From: Mallotus nudiflorus
Lineage: Eukaryota; Streptophyta; Magnoliopsida; Malpighiales; Euphorbiaceae
Length of the DNA stretch: 64,000 nt
NCBI GenBank assembly: GCA_947683625.1
Contig: CANTUR010000049.1
Span: 10,456,501 to 10,520,500, forward strand
Reading direction: 5' to 3'
How positions within the stretch are numbered: position 1 is the stretch's first letter; every line of letters begins with the position of its first letter. A model generated the notes under the pieces. The model made no database searches, had not been told where the DNA came from, and saw only the letters and a list, made by a program, of their open reading frames with translations. Both the position numbers and the translations under genes were made by a program. Positions 11,187 through 23,640 of the stretch are shown here, one piece after another.

Positions 11187-12640
11187 ATAAAATAAAACAT
11201 CATAAAATCAAGTAAATATTAAAATTAATTAAAAATTTAACCATATTTATTCAATTTAACTAAAAAACTAAATAATCACTAATAACATTTTAAATCTCCT
11301 AATTCTAATTTAATTAATCAAAAATAATATTCTAACTAGAATCACTAACACAATAATTTAGAAAAAGAATAAAATCTTTAAAAGAAAATTATTTACTATT
11401 AAAATAAAACACAAATAAATTATAAATTATTAAATTAAAATCAAACAAACTATACTAAAAATTCTACCAATTAAATTACTCAACAACTAACAATTCTAAA
11501 ATTCTATTTACTAAATTTATTGAAATTACCTTTAGAAACTACAAAAATCACTAAAACTAAATCTAAAATTAATAAAATATTTTACAATATTAAATAACCT
11601 AACTTTACTAAATTAACTATATGAAAATTTATTATTTAGCCTATGTCTCTAATTAACCTAATCACCATTAATTATACTAAGATAAAAATAGAAATAAATA
11701 AAATATTTCATAAAAAATAAACAGAAACAAAATATAATAATCAGAAAAAAAAACATAATGGAATAAAAAAATAGGAATAAATAACAACAAAAGAATTAGT
11801 CTTAATAATATAATAATATATAATCAAACATATAAAACACGCACCAAATGAAAGAAAGAATACAAGTTACTTAAAATAACAACAAATAATAAACAAGATG
11901 ATAGGAAAAAAATTAAAATATAAGACAAAAATAAAATAGAGTATAAACAAATAACAGAATTTAAATTAAGTAAAAATAATGCATACAAATATATAAACTA
12001 AACAAAAATAAAGAATAAATGAAATAAAAATAAAAATAAAAAATAACTATAAATAGCAATGTAAATAAAATAGGATGAAAGAAAAAAAAAAACATAAAAC
12101 AAGAAAGAAAGTAAAAAAATAAATTGGCAACAGTGAAGGTTGCTCGAAAAGAAGAAAAAAAAGAAGTTAAGAGTGGCCATAAATAAACAAAAATAAAATG
12201 GCACTAGTGTCTAATTTTTTTTAAGAAATAAAATAATAAAAGAAAATAAATTTGCCCTCAGATTATCATATGGTAGGAGAAGTTCACATTGATATTATTG
12301 GTATTTGATGTCATTTTTTTTTATTTTGGCTAATTGGCAATTATAAAAATACAAGTAAAAAATCCTCTCTTTATGAGAAGCTAATGTTCACAGCATTGAT
12401 AGAAAAAATATGCTCATCCACCTTCTTTTCTCGGTCCTCCCTCTTTTTCCCAACTCTCCCTTTTCTTTCCCGCACACTTTCTTTAACATAGAAAATGTTT
12501 AAATATCTTTTTTTTCTTTTCTTTTTTTGGGCTAGAGGCCCCCATTAAAAAATTGGATTTGAACTTTTTTTTTTTACCATTATTTCAATGGGCTCATCAT
12601 CAGGATATTCTGATTTCATGTGGGTCAAAATCAAGTGTCA
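10515..12640 (-). mobile_element. LTR of element G (diverged family II)
   Basis: The left ~250 bp align with the start of 19463-21630: GGCGACCACGATACTAT versus GCGACCACGGCACTATG, GAAATTGGGTATGAG versus GAAACTGGGGATGAG, and CCATCCAACTTTACAGTTAGTCACC versus its counterpart. The right end reads TGACACTTGATTTTGACCC on the minus strand, followed outward by tandem repeats as in A and E. Edges are estimates because decay is heavy. Confidence 0.5.
11129..11184. repeat. (AT)n microsatellite
   Basis: About 28 uninterrupted AT dinucleotides lie inside LTR G. Confidence 0.95.
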
Positions 12641-12764
12641 ATAGTTTGTCCTTGCTTTTTCAAAAATCAAAATGCAAGTAATGAAATAATATTTATGAAA
12701 AAGCACAAATGCAAACAATCAAAAGGATATAAATTCGAAGCCAAATGTCTAAAGGAAGAAACAA

Positions 12765-13265
12765 TCAAATGTTCTATCTCTACACCATCAACCTCATAAT
12801 ACAATCTAAGAAGTGAAATTGTAATTCTTTAATTAGCAAACTCTATCTTATGATCATCAACCTTAGGATACACCTGAAATTCTGATAATTCAATTAGTAA
12901 ATTTTTTTTTATACCATTGTCTTGAAAGTACAATCTAAAAGGTGAAATTTGATACTTAAACCAGCAAATTCTATCTTTTACACCTATCATCTTCAAAGTA
13001 TAATATGAAAGGTCAAATATGATACTTCAACTACCTTTTTCACCATTATCTTTAGAGTACAATCTAAAAGGCAAAATCTGATACTTTCACTAATAAATTT
13101 TATCTTTTGCATAGTCTTCTTCATAGTACTGTATGAAAGACAATATTTGATACATTGACCAACAAATTCTATCTTCTACAATATTGTCTTCATTATACAA
13201 TCTAAAAGGCAAATTCTGATTCCTCAATCAGTAAGTTTTGTCTTCATCCACCTTGGTGTACCAAT
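12765..13265. repeat. ~66-bp tandem repeat array, element G 3' region
   Basis: Seven to eight degenerate units carry the markers AATTCTATCTTTT, ACCAT(C/T)ATCTT and GTACAATCTAAAAGG(T/C)GAAA. The markers AATTCTATC or GTAAATTT recur at about 12772, 12839, 12899, 12968, 13034, 13092, 13166 and 13231. The array occupies the same place, between LTR and internal region, as the arrays of A and E. Confidence 0.75.
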
Positions 13266-13443
13266 TAGGAGATTTAAGACCATTATGTCTATCATCCTCA
13301 AGGTACAACTTTAAAGGTTCATAAATTAAGAGATTTCAATAAAAAATATAGATTCATGATGTTAGTTTTAAGACGTCACACAAGATAAAAGTCTTACAGC
13401 CACTTTTGACGTTAGGCATCGTTAACTAAAAATGTGTCCTATA
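13266..13443. repeat. Start of GCCT-AGGC hairpin repeat array (element G)
   Basis: TTAGGCATCGTTAACTAAAAA at about 13413 is one unit of the array that continues at 14991. The stretch 13270-13400 is transitional and non-coding. Confidence 0.5.
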
Positions 13444-14990
13444 TGTTGGGATTCGTGATACAAACGCAGCAAAAAAAATTAAAAATTTATCATGTTCCCA
13501 AACCTGGATCCATGTAATTCGACTACTTGATTAAATCTAGGATTTCAAGAATCTCACCAAGATGCAAAAAAGGCAAGATTTTCTGGAAGGACAAGAGAAG
13601 GTTCACACTGGTGACACCTTACCTTGAGCCTTTTGCTTTGGTTGTTCGAATCTAGACATCTCCAAAAGGATGCATCCTCTATAGGTATCCACATGAACAG
13701 CCCTTCACAAAATGAATTGGAGTGTGTGCTAGCAACCTTATTGATTGTCTTACACATCAAGAACAAAAGAAAAACTCTGTCTTTGTTTTCTAAAAAGAAA
13801 GAAAATGAATTTGGAGGCAGGAAAAACAAGTGTGTTAAACCTTAGAGAATATAACATATTTATAGACTCTAAATTAGGGTTTCACCTACCAATGACCTTT
13901 TGGTAACTTCCATTTATTATATTCTGATTTTGTTTAAAAAAATAAATCAGAAATAATATCTTATTTATTTATTTAAAATAAAATTTATCTTAAATAAATA
14001 AACAATAAATAAATAAATAAAACACTTTAATTATTTATTTCCACAGAGTTTATTTTTAGGCTTATTAAACCCATATTCATTTTGTGCTTGTTCTAAGTGT
14101 GTGACCCTATAGGTTCACATAACATTGGCAGTGGGCCTAAATCTCTATTTGGGCCTACAAGTCATAAGTGGCCTCTAGCAAGACATTATGACTACCCAAG
14201 TCATGTGAAGTCAATAATCTGACATAACCTAATTACAGTAAATTTTATCGTCCCTTTATCACATGATATCTTTATTGAACATAAGGCATAGAATGTCATC
14301 CTTATATAGTTCAATATTATGACTTGATTCCAAGTAGACTGAAAATGATAACTCTTTATCAATTCATTTCAGCATGGCCATGCATTTTCCTTCAATCTAT
14401 CTCATCAAGGGGCCCTTAGATATCTTTCTCATATTAATGAGGGATAAATTCCTTCTGAATCACTCACATTCCTCATATAACCAATTTCATATCCAACAAC
14501 ATCCTATTTAATCGTCCAGTTAAAGAAAATGTTAGAATGTGTCAAAACATAAAATAGCTATATAGAATTCCATGATGATTTCAAGGTCAAAGGACCAAAA
14601 TAAAATAACTGTGATAAGAAATACTTATGACAATAATCTATGTAGTATTCTCATAGTGGGTCAATCTAGTGCATGATCTCTCATCATGTACTTATGAGTT
14701 GACTTAATATCTTATATTCATGATTAGTAAAACATAACCATTAGTCAACATCATACTAGCCTTAATACTTTAATATTTATATAATGAATAAATGGTTAGG
14801 GATAATTAGAATATAACTCTTATTTTAATCTAAGGGTTTTACTATCAAGTCACATACTTGATGGCCTTAGTAAGAATTAACCATTCATATAATTATCATA
14901 AAATAAAATGATAATGAAATACCTCTTATTAATAAAATAAGAAAGTCAATACATAATCACAAATGATTGACCTAGTGCATATCACTAACA
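13444..14990 (-). mobile_element. 1.55-kb solo LTR, copy 1
   Basis: This copy is flanked by the exact 5-bp duplication CTATA (13439-13443 and 14991-14995). Ends are TGTTGGGATTCGTG and CATATCACTAACA. The whole unit is the reverse complement of 25600-27144, with identity high enough to read by eye throughout. On the minus strand a TATA-like box (GTCTATAAATATG) lies about 1.1 kb from the start. It is inserted in G's hairpin array. The lineage is not determined; the LTR style resembles Ty1/copia but no internal sequence is present. Confidence 0.8.
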
Positions 14991-15305
14991 CTATAGCCTT
15001 TAAGGTGTTAGGCAAGGTTAATTAAAAGTGCATCATATAGCCTTTAAGGCATTAAGCAAGGTCAACTAATATAGCCTCTTTTGGCATTAGGTAAGATTAA
15101 CTATAAATGTGTCATTTACCCTCTAAGGCATTAAGCAAGGTTAACAAATTAAAAGTGCATCGTATAGCCTCTTAGGCATTAGGTGAGGTCAACTAAAAAT
15201 GTGTCATATAGCCTCTTTCAAGGTTAGGCAATATCAACTAAAAATGCAGTGCATAGCCTAAAAATACCATATAGCCTCTAGGGCATCAAGCAAGACATTG
15301 GTAGT
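14991..15305. repeat. ~45-bp tandem repeat with GCCT-loop-AGGC hairpins, element G
   Basis: Seven or so units of the form ATATAGCCTNTNAGGCATTAGGCAAGG(T)NAACTAAAAATGTG. Each contains GCCT(ttaa/ctaa/ctta/cta)GGC, a short inverted repeat. Example positions are 14993, 15041, 15074, 15118 and 15162. Confidence 0.7.
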
Positions 15306-15875
15306 TAGTCTACATCCTATGCACTAGGGCTAGCTCACTCTTGGGAAAAGACATTCATAAAAAGTTCAAAGTTGATGTATACATGATCATAATCTTTGAA
15401 AGATCTTGAAAGTGATTTGGCAACACAACCTCGTGTGGTATATACAACATTTATAGAAATTATGCATTATTATGGTGCACATATATATAGGTTTGAAAAG
15501 AATTTTTATAGAATAAATTTTCATGTATGCATGACCTAATAGTCAAAAAATAAGAAATCTAAAATAACTTTGTATGCATCAACTAACAAGTGTATTTTCT
15601 ATTTATAACTAATCTTTGGAAATTAGCCCTCCTTTTATCAAAGAATTTGAATTCAAAAAAATTGAGTCTATCAAAGACTATCATTAAGAGCAACATTATC
15701 GAATAAAAACAAAAATCAAGATGTCTTAATGATTAGATTGGGATGACGACATCAAAAATTTCCCTTTTGATTTGTTACACTCTAAAAATGCTTTATTGTT
15801 ACATGACTAATTTTATTGTGCTTATTTCCGTTTGCTGACTATTAAATAATTGATAGTCTTTGTCACTCTTGCAGC
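15306..15875. other. Unassigned stretch between G repeats and F pol
   Basis: No family or frame is recognised. It is AT-rich with CATGTATGCATGACC near 15522. It may be more of element G, or sequence at a recombination junction with F. Confidence 0.35.
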
Positions 15876-18800
15876 TTATATAATTAATGCACCATGAAAT
15901 GGAATCTTATAACTCCTTAGTAGTTCTCTAACTTCCCCTTGGAATTGAACACCATTATTAAAGATTATGTGATAGGGGATCCTAGATCGACAAAATAAAT
16001 TTCTTTTAATAAACTTAGACACTTTCTTGGCTCCTATCCTTGTAAATGATTCTACTTTGACCCACTTTGTGAAGTAATCCATTGTTACTAAGATGAACCT
16101 ATGTTCATTTGAAGCTATCAGATGATTTCCCCAATTATGTTTTGTCTGCATGCTAAGAACAACCATGGAGAGGAGATGTAGTGTAATTCTATTGGGGGAA
16201 GGTGGTTGTCATTCCCAATTGATTTGACACTTATGTCATCCCCTTACGAATTTGATATACTCTTCCATCATCGTCTTCCAGAAGAACCCTTGTCTGATTA
16301 ACTTCTTAGCTAGGATTGCTCCATTCATGTGTAGACCACAAACACCTTCGTGTACCTCTAACATTGCTCTTATAGCCTCAATTTCATTTAGACATCCAAG
16401 TTGTAACCCGTCTAACATTTGTATAACACACCCTAGTGTAATGTGAATTTTAATGCTAATTGTTGGATGATTGCCTTATCTTTTTCACTTGATCGGGATA
16501 GGCTCATTCCTTTAGATATCTTTTGATGTTGTAGAACCAGGGTTTTTCAGTTGTTTTTATCTTTGCTATCTTGTAGCTCTTATGATAGGGTTGTCTCGAT
16601 TTGAGTAAGATTAAAGGCTTCATAGGCATTTTAGATGATCTTTCCCACACTAATGCTAGGGAAGCAAGTGCATCTGCCATTTGATTATGGTTCCTAGGGA
16701 GATAAATGAATATGCATTTTTGGAAGGACATGATGAGAAACTTTAAGTGATCTAAGTAAGGCCTTAGGTACTATTCTTTGAATTCTCATTCTTATGTGGC
16801 ATGATTGATTACTAGCATAGAATCTCCAAAAATTTCAAATTTTGTAACATCTAAGGCTATCAATGCTTCTATTTTGAGTGCACGTGCCTTATATTTTGCT
16901 TTGTTATTTGTGACTTTGAATTCTAGCTTTTTGGCAATTAGTACTACTTCACCTTTTAAAGATTGTAATATGACACTGACTCCTACACCGAATTGATTAA
17001 CTTCTCCATCAAAATGCATATGCCATTCTTGAATCTTGATGCTTGAACTAAGGTTGTCCGAGAAGTCTAGTTGGATTTCTTCTTAGTTTAGAATGGGGTT
17101 GAGAGCTAGAAATTTAGCCATTGCTCTTCCTTTTATTGCCTTCTTAGTTAGGTAATGCACATCAAATTCTATCAATAGCATGAGCCACTTGGCAAGTTTT
17201 CCCACCATGGAGGGAGCTTCATAGAGGTATTTCATCAGATCCATTTTAGACATGGCCTAAATTCTATAGGAATGAAAGTAATGTTTGAGTTTTTTCATTG
17301 CCCATACCATTTCTAGGCATATATGCTTGACTTGGCTGTACTTTTCATCATATGACAACATCTTCCTACTTAAGTAGTAGAGTGCATGTTTTGCTTTTAT
17401 TTCTCCCTTTTAGGCTAACATTGCATCTATTGCATTTCCTTCAATGGCAAGATACATGGTTAAAGGTATACCTAGTTTAGGTGGTTTCAAGATAGTGGGT
17501 TAGCTAGGCAGTCCCTAATCTTGTTGAATGCAGACTGACATTGCTCATTCCACTCAACTAGCTGATCTTTTCTAAGTAGCTTGAAGATTGGTTCACACAC
17601 AGCCGTCAACTTGGCGATGAATCTACTGATGAATTATAGTTTCCCTATAAACCCTCTAATCTATTTTCCTATTTTTGGCACTGGAATCTATCTTACTACT
17701 TTTTCTTTGTCTGTATCCATTTCAATCCCAGTCTAACTGACAACATACCCCAACATCTTTCTTGAAGTGACCCCGAATATGCATTTATTTGGATTAAGCT
17801 TAAGACTGTACTTAATGACTCTTTTAAGGAACTTTTCGAGATTAAATGGGTATCTTCCCTACCTTTTGACTTAATCATCATATCATCAATGTACACTTTC
17901 ACTTCTTTATGTATCATGTATGGAACATTATAGTTGTAATTGTTTAGTAAGTTGCTCCTCCATTCTTCAAAACAAAAGGCATTACTTTGTAGTAGTAAGT
18001 GCCTTATTCTATTATGAAAGTTGTCTTTGCTTTGTCAATGATGGCCATTAGGATTTGATTGTACCTAGAGAATCCATCCATGAAAGAGTACATTGCACAT
18101 ATGCCAACGTTGTCAACTAGTATGTCGATATGAGGTGGTGGAAATAATCTTTTAGGTAGGTGTTGTTTAGATCTCTATAGTTAATGCAGATTTTAACCTT
18201 TCCATCTTTCTTCGGCACTGACATCACATTTGCTAACCATTTCGGATAGTCTACTACCTCTAGGATTTTTGCCTTAATCTATTTCTCGATGTCTTCTTTT
18301 ACTAGTTGGGCCCATTTTAGTATGAACATTCTCAATTTCTACTTTACTAGTTTGCACCCATCTTTGGTAGGGATGAAGTATTGAGCAATGTTTATATTAA
18401 TTCCAAGCAGATTATAGTATGTCCAGGCAAGTACTTTTGAATATTTTATTAATATTTTTTTAATTTATGTCCTCTCTTCAAGGGTAACATCTTTTGAAAT
18501 ATAGAAAATGAATGGTTCAAATTTTGTGTGAATGTTAAATGATTTAATGCATGTGGAATGAATGTTAAATATGCTAACATTTTGATCAATGCAATGTACA
18601 CTGCCATCAAGAAAGACATTAAACAAGTAAACGAAATCTTATTTCATTGCATTGACTTTAGAGTTCATTACATCATCAATTTCAAACAAATAAAAAGTTC
18701 AAAAATTAATGAAGCAAACTTTCCTTGGATCAATCGCTTTATAGGTGGTTCTATCTTTGAATTACCCACTGCTGGTATGTCTAATAATTAACATTGTCCC

Positions 18801-19290
18801 TACTACTAGCAGTAAAATGGTAGATGATTCTCTTCCTCTATGTCATTCTAAAGTGATCCATAAACCTTTGTTGTATCCTACAATTAGAGAAATCTATAAG
18901 CTTAGAAGGTACATGTTGTTTCTCACCAAACTGTCTCTTTACTAGTGCTAGATAGTAGTGGATGAATGACCTGAATCTTAAAATTGGCACATAGTTGACA
19001 TATGTGCAGAGATTACATGTTCTAGCTTCCACTATGGACACATCCATCTCACTTGGTATTCTGGGGTATCCTTCATACATTCGACCCATTCTTAGGTTGT
19101 GGTGTGGGCTAAGCATCCATGAACATCCTTGCAATGTCTCTTTAAATGATTCCTAAGTTGTTATCTCATCTAGTTACTTGTAGGTTTATTGAGCAAACTT
19201 AGCTTTTCTTACAACCATATTTGAAGTAATAGAGGGCTCCTAGTGAAGTTTGGACTTTTCCTATTTTTAAGGTGATATAAACTTTGAATG
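15876..19290 (-). pseudogene. Element F pol remnant (Tat-like): connector, RT, two RNases H, integrase
   Basis: On the minus strand, from 19134: PSEMDVSIVEARTCNLCTYV and GEKQHVPSKLIDFSNCRIQQ, a PR-RT connector shared with D (39371-39719). RT reads VYIDDMM near 17885, so the catalytic YIDD is present. The RT-linked RNase H lies about 17500-17170. The archaeal-like RNase H is at 17019-16792 (MHFDGEVNQFGVGVSVIL, GDSMLVI), followed by the NHNQMADALASL signature. Integrase (16418-15876) has a zinc domain (EVHEGVCGLHMNGAI, VRGCHKCQ), core MDYFTKW, and IIFNNGVQF, where the second catalytic D is N. It ends abruptly in the core at 15876. Gag and protease are missing. Non-functional. Confidence 0.8.
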
Positions 19291-19462
19291 GTCTGTACCT
19301 TATTTCTCTATGAGGTCATTCAGTTTCTTTCCTATGTGGGTTTCGAACCTAAAGCCATCGAGGGACTATGGTTTCGCTCTAGAAACTAAGTTGTTTCAAT
19401 TTATGTGGATCATAACCAAAGGGTAGATTGAGGAATGATACTTAAATGTACTTGAGGTAATC
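19291..19462 (-). other. Element F leader, distal part
   Basis: It matches C leader 37015-37180 (ATGAGGTCATT, GGACTATGGTT, CTTGAGGTAATC) and continues at 21631 after the solo LTR. Near 19290 leader homology stops and the PR-RT connector begins, so a deletion has removed gag and protease. Confidence 0.65.
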
Positions 19463-20104
19463 TGTAGGTGGTGGGGTTTAGCGCTGCCCAAGTGTCTAGC
19501 GACCACGGCACTATGTGGGCTTGAGGCTCACTAGGAAATACGATATAGGTCTTGGGCTTATTTGGAGATAGAGTTGCCACTCAGATAAAAGCCGGGACAC
19601 ACTGTACAACAACTGGATCCCATAGAGGTTCCCAGAAGCTGTCATTAGAGATCAGGTTCAGAAACTGGGGATGAGCATTTGAATGCTCACCCAACCTTGT
19701 GGTTGGCCTCCGTTTGTATTTTGCGTTTTATTACCATTTATTTATTTCCTCATTTACATTCAAAGTTGCATTTGCCTTCCTTTACTCTCTAAATTTTATA
19801 GTTAAGTCCAAGTTTGCACATTAATCAAATTTCATGCTTTTAAATCTTAACGTTCAACAGAAGTAAAATAAATAATAATTTCCAGGCATACATTCAAAAT
19901 CAAATAGGGGCAATGGATTAAGGATTACAATGCTTTTAGGCTAAATAAAAGAATAATATATAAAAAATAGACTAAACATATACCAAAAATAAACTGAAGT
20001 AAAAATAATAATAAGCACACAAATATTTAATTAACCCATATAATAAAATAACTGTATAAAAAAAAGACTGAAAATATAGAAATATGAAAATACATAAAAA
20101 TAAA

Positions 20105-20157
20105 ATTAAAATTAAAAAAATAAAAATAAAAATAAAAATAAAAATAAAAATAAAAAT
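20105..20157. repeat. (AAAAAT)n microsatellite
   Basis: About seven AAAAAT units lie inside the solo LTR, next to the first palindrome cluster. Confidence 0.85.
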
Positions 20158-20159
20158 GA

Positions 20160-20275
20160 TATGGTGACGCCTCTTCAAAGAGGCATCGCCCATGAGAGGG
20201 GTCACCTCTAGCCATTAGGCATGGCCTCATCGATGGGGTGTCGCCTCATGGCAAAGAGGCGATGGGCTCATGGCA
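20160..20275. repeat. Palindrome cluster 1 (AGGCNATNGCC type)
   Basis: Repeated GACGCCTC, AGAGGCATCGCC, GTGTCGCCTC and AAGAGGCGATGGG elements, GC-rich in an AT-rich LTR. Confidence 0.55.
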
Positions 20276-20693
20276 AAAATAATAACAATAAAATATATGA
20301 TAACCATGCAAATCCAAACAATATTCACATAAAAATTTGACTAATATATCAAATTTTAACCAACAAAATATATAGAAATACTCCTGTCATTCTACTAGTA
20401 AATTGGCTGAAAAATGAACAAATTCGGAGTATAAAAATCTAATTATATGAATAGTAATTTTTGAAATAGCAAAAATACATGCAGTAATATGACATTAAAC
20501 TAAAGCCACGTAAAATGTTGAGTAACACACCAAACGAGAGCAAACAAAATATATGGTCATTTTCATGTCAGTCTTCTTATGAAATGGCTGAAAGGAAAAA
20601 AAATTTTGAGCACAAAAATTTTTTTCTTATGAATAGTGATATTAGTAATAGCAAAATAAAGAAAGTTAATTATTAAAGTGGCAATTACCTATG

Positions 20694-20795
20694 TAATGAG
20701 GCAATCGCCTCATTAGTGAGGCAATTGCCTCTTTGCAAAATAATCGAAGAGGCGATCGCCTCTTCATAGAGATAATCAAAGAGGCGATTGCCTGA
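20694..20795. repeat. Palindrome cluster 2 with perfect 20-bp palindrome
   Basis: GAAGAGGCGATCGCCTCTTC at 20746-20765 is perfectly self-complementary, as is GAGGCAATTGCCTC at 20718-20731. GAGGCAATCGCCTC and GAGGCGATTGCCTG are near-perfect neighbours. Confidence 0.85.
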
Positions 20796-21337
20796 ACAGC
20801 AAATGCAAATGACTCTCACAAACAATAAACTTAGTTTCCAAATAATCAATAACTAATGTAAATAAATAAAACTTATAATGAAATAAGAATTTTTCTCAAA
20901 ATAATTGACCATAAGAGGTATGGACTTGATTTTTTGCACACCCGAATGCAAGGTTGTTTCCTTCTTCTTCTCAAGGATTGATTTCTTCCCAAAAAATCTT
21001 CCCTTTTTTCCAAAACCTCTCTTTTTTTTTAATTTCAGAGCTTGCACTTTCTTCTCCCTCTCTAAGCCTCTAAGATTTTTTTCTCTATCAACCCCTAGCT
21101 TTTTTTCTTCTTTATGTGAACCCCCTTTCTCCCCCTCTTTCTGTCAACCTCTTCTTTTCATTTTATATTTCCTCGACTTAATCCCTACCCCTACTCTCTT
21201 CATCATTACCATCCCCTTTTTAGCCCATAACTTTTCCCTAAAAACCAACTATTCTTACTGTAATTGCAGAGTAAGAACAAGTGGGGTCCTACTAACTTGT
21301 TGTCCTTAATAAACATCATTTAATGCAGTAGCAAGTG

Positions 21338-21413
21338 TCCTGGTGAAGAGGCAATCACCTCTATGAAGAGGCGACACCTCTTCACTCAACTACTAAAGAG
21401 GCAATCGCCTCTT
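21338..21413. repeat. Palindrome cluster 3
   Basis: GAAGAGGCAATCACCTC, GAAGAGGCGACACCTCTTC and AAGAGGCAATCGCCTCTTT occur in 76 bp, in the U3 part of the minus-oriented LTR. Confidence 0.7.
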
Positions 21414-21635
21414 TGGCTTATAGGTTTGGGCCTTTTGGGCCAAATAGTTTGGGCTTGCATGGGTTTAGGTTCTTTGGGCTTAGGCTTTTAGGTCCATTCT
21501 CAAAAAGATTTCGAGCTTCACTTGCATTTGAGATTCGATTTTTCTCATCATTGGGCTTGACAACAGGCTGATCAAACTGAGCATCCCTAATTCATCCCCT
21601 AACACGGGCCGACTGAATCGGGTGTCTACATAATC

Positions 21636-22552
21636 ACATGATGTCGATGTGAGCGTTAATTATCGGGCTTCAAATGATGACCAGAGCCTATATGTGTCTA
21701 CATGTATAGGTCCAAGGTTAATTAGAAGGGGTCCGAGTTCTTACCCTCATATCGTTATTTGATATGTTTATTGGGAGTCATGAAAGTATTTTTGGATAAT
21801 TTATAGTTTGATTTTATCAACATAAAGGTCACAATCTAGTTGAATTCTTAACCTATTCATTTTGATCTTATAAGAATAAATGGACGGCATCTCATAGGTT
21901 CCATCACCGAGGGATTTCGTTATTTATTAGTTCATATAATCTATTCAAGTTAAGGTACATGATTCTTATCATTCCTCATGCTTTGGGCTTGCACGAAGTA
22001 TATGAGAATCATGTGGGTCTGAGCATAAACACTATATGAAAACTGACATTATAACGTCATTCGGTGATCGACACTAAGAGAGTCATGTCATATATGAATA
22101 TCAGGTAAAAAAAACAACGTTAGGACAAGGATAAGATGCACAACTTCATGGAATCCAAGTGGATGTTACTACTGGCTTATCTATATAAGCTGAGTCAGGG
22201 TGAAAGGCTAAGGGTTCCTCTAGTGAGAATGATGAGTAGGATTACAGACTTCATTTAGTAAGTCTAGCATTCTTTTGCTAACTCTGTTGCCCATTAAGGA
22301 CTTAGGTTATAGACTCTAGTCATATGAGTGTGGCGAATGCACGAGTAAAGACTAAAGGTGATAATACCTATCTTTGTCACCCCATGACTTGAGTGGAATT
22401 ATGGTGGCAATGTCATTCAATATTATCGAGGTTTTAAGGACCAGTAGTGCATGTGTGATGTGTAGTGTAAATATAGTGGTGAGTAGCTCTATACAATTGA
22501 GTATTGTATAATAAGAAATAGTCATTTTTGAGTTGATCCCTCTTACTTACAA
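21636..22552 (-). other. Element F leader, proximal part
   Basis: Parallel to C leader 37180-38071 and D leader 49732-50130 (for example GGTTCCTCTAGTGAGAATG, CCCATGACTTGAGTGG and AGTTGATCCCTCTTACTT). Non-coding 5' untranslated region. Confidence 0.65.
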
Positions 22553-22571
22553 GTCCCCAGTAGAGTCGCCA
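22553..22571 (-). other. Primer-binding site of element F
   Basis: On the minus strand this reads TGGCGACTCTACTGGGGAC, directly after the LTR end TCACTCACA. The same site is at 38072-38090 (-) and 49713-49731 (+). The pairing tRNA is probably tRNA-Arg by analogy with Ogre/Tat elements; that assignment is from memory. Confidence 0.65.
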
Positions 22572-22572
22572 T

Positions 22573-23640
22573 TGTGAGTGACCTAAAAATTTCTTTTCTT
22601 CCATGTTCGTTGGAACATCGATATGAGTTTTGAGAGTTTTTATGTTTTTGAAGGACATGGCAACTTTACTGAATAGGGACAAATGATTGGTCTCGGAAGG
22701 AACAAGACACTTTTTGATTTTGTGGAGTCGCCACCTTATTTTTTTAAAATCATGAAAAGAAAGGAACAATATTAGGTCACTCAACAAGTATTACTCCTAA
22801 TAAATTTTTTCGAGTTTGGTGGATTGCATATACTTTTTGACTATTTTTCATTATATAATATTCAATGTATAGCTACCACCACACTCTAGTTTTGGTAATA
22901 ACAATTTGTATAGTAGTCACATAATACATCAAATAGTGAAAGATAAATAAGCTGAAATATTATTATTACATTGCTTTCCTAATAAGAAACATATAAAAGG
23001 AAAAAAATTATAGAAAAGTAAATCTAGCTTACATATAATAGACCTATAAGGTTAGCATGACCATGCACATAGCTTGCTCAATCATGTGAATAATGAGATA
23101 AGCAATAGACACTCAATCACTTGAAAGTGTAAGTGAAATGTACACAATCATGCATGTTTGCAGTGATTATTTATGCTATGATGATATATGATGACAATAT
23201 AGGGGATGCATGGTGACATCACTATACCGTGAACATGATGACTCTAGTATAAAATGTGAACCTTTCACATCATTGATATTTACAATATGGTTTCATGTTT
23301 TAAAACTAGAGGATGCAAATTGATGATATAAGACGAGCAAAATAAAGCATAAATTATTCATATAGCATACAAATTGTCAATCTCATCACGCAAGCACAAT
23401 AATATTCATAATTGTTGAAAATAGTAAAATAAAATAAAGTGTGATAAAATAAACATGCTAAAATGATTGTGTGCTCGTCAGAATCAACTGAGCTTATGTG
23501 GGCTTTGAAATTTTAGCTTTGAGAGATTATCAAGCTTTCCTCATCGAGAGGTTCAAAATCATGTGTAGAATAGTGCTAGTTTGTATACATTTGAAGTGTG
23601 CTTTGATAAAGATGAGGCTAGGTTTAGTGAAAATGAGACA
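22573..23640 (-). mobile_element. 5'-truncated family I LTR shared by elements C and F
   Basis: It matches D's LTR from about 48700 to 49711 (for example GAACCTCTCGATGAGG, ACACAATCATTTTAGCA, ATTGTGCTTG). U3 and the TATA box are missing. On its right (upstream, minus) lies C's 3' internal sequence; on its left lie a PBS and F's leader. It is thus at once the 3' LTR of C and the 5' LTR of F. Confidence 0.65.

Larger units (their letters stand above)
19463..21630 (-). mobile_element. Family II solo LTR inserted in element F leader
   Basis: Perfect 5-bp target duplication TAATC (19458-19462 and 21631-21635). Joining the flanks rebuilds GGTAATCACATGATG as in C at 37172-37186. Ends are TGTAGGTGGTGGGGTTTAG and CGGGTGTCTACA, the family II termini read from the U5 side, so the LTR points minus. 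A TATA-like box (AATATAAAAT on minus, 21161-21170) fits a U3 of ~460 bp. It contains an AAAAAT microsatellite and three clusters of GAGGCNATNGCCTC palindromes. The 134-codon frame at 20905 is pyrimidine-tract translation, not a gene. Confidence 0.85.

Noticed and set aside
11998..12204. Membrane-like F/Y/L-rich frame on the minus strand
   Set aside because: AT-rich low-complexity translation within LTR G.
13554..13845. Overlapping 91- and 73-codon frames on both strands
   Set aside because: They lie inside the solo LTR and are mirrored in the inverted copy near 26760-27040 without conserved reading frames.
20905..21309. 134-codon open frame rich in F, S and P
   Set aside because: It arises from a pyrimidine-rich tract in the family II LTR and is absent as a frame from the related LTRs.
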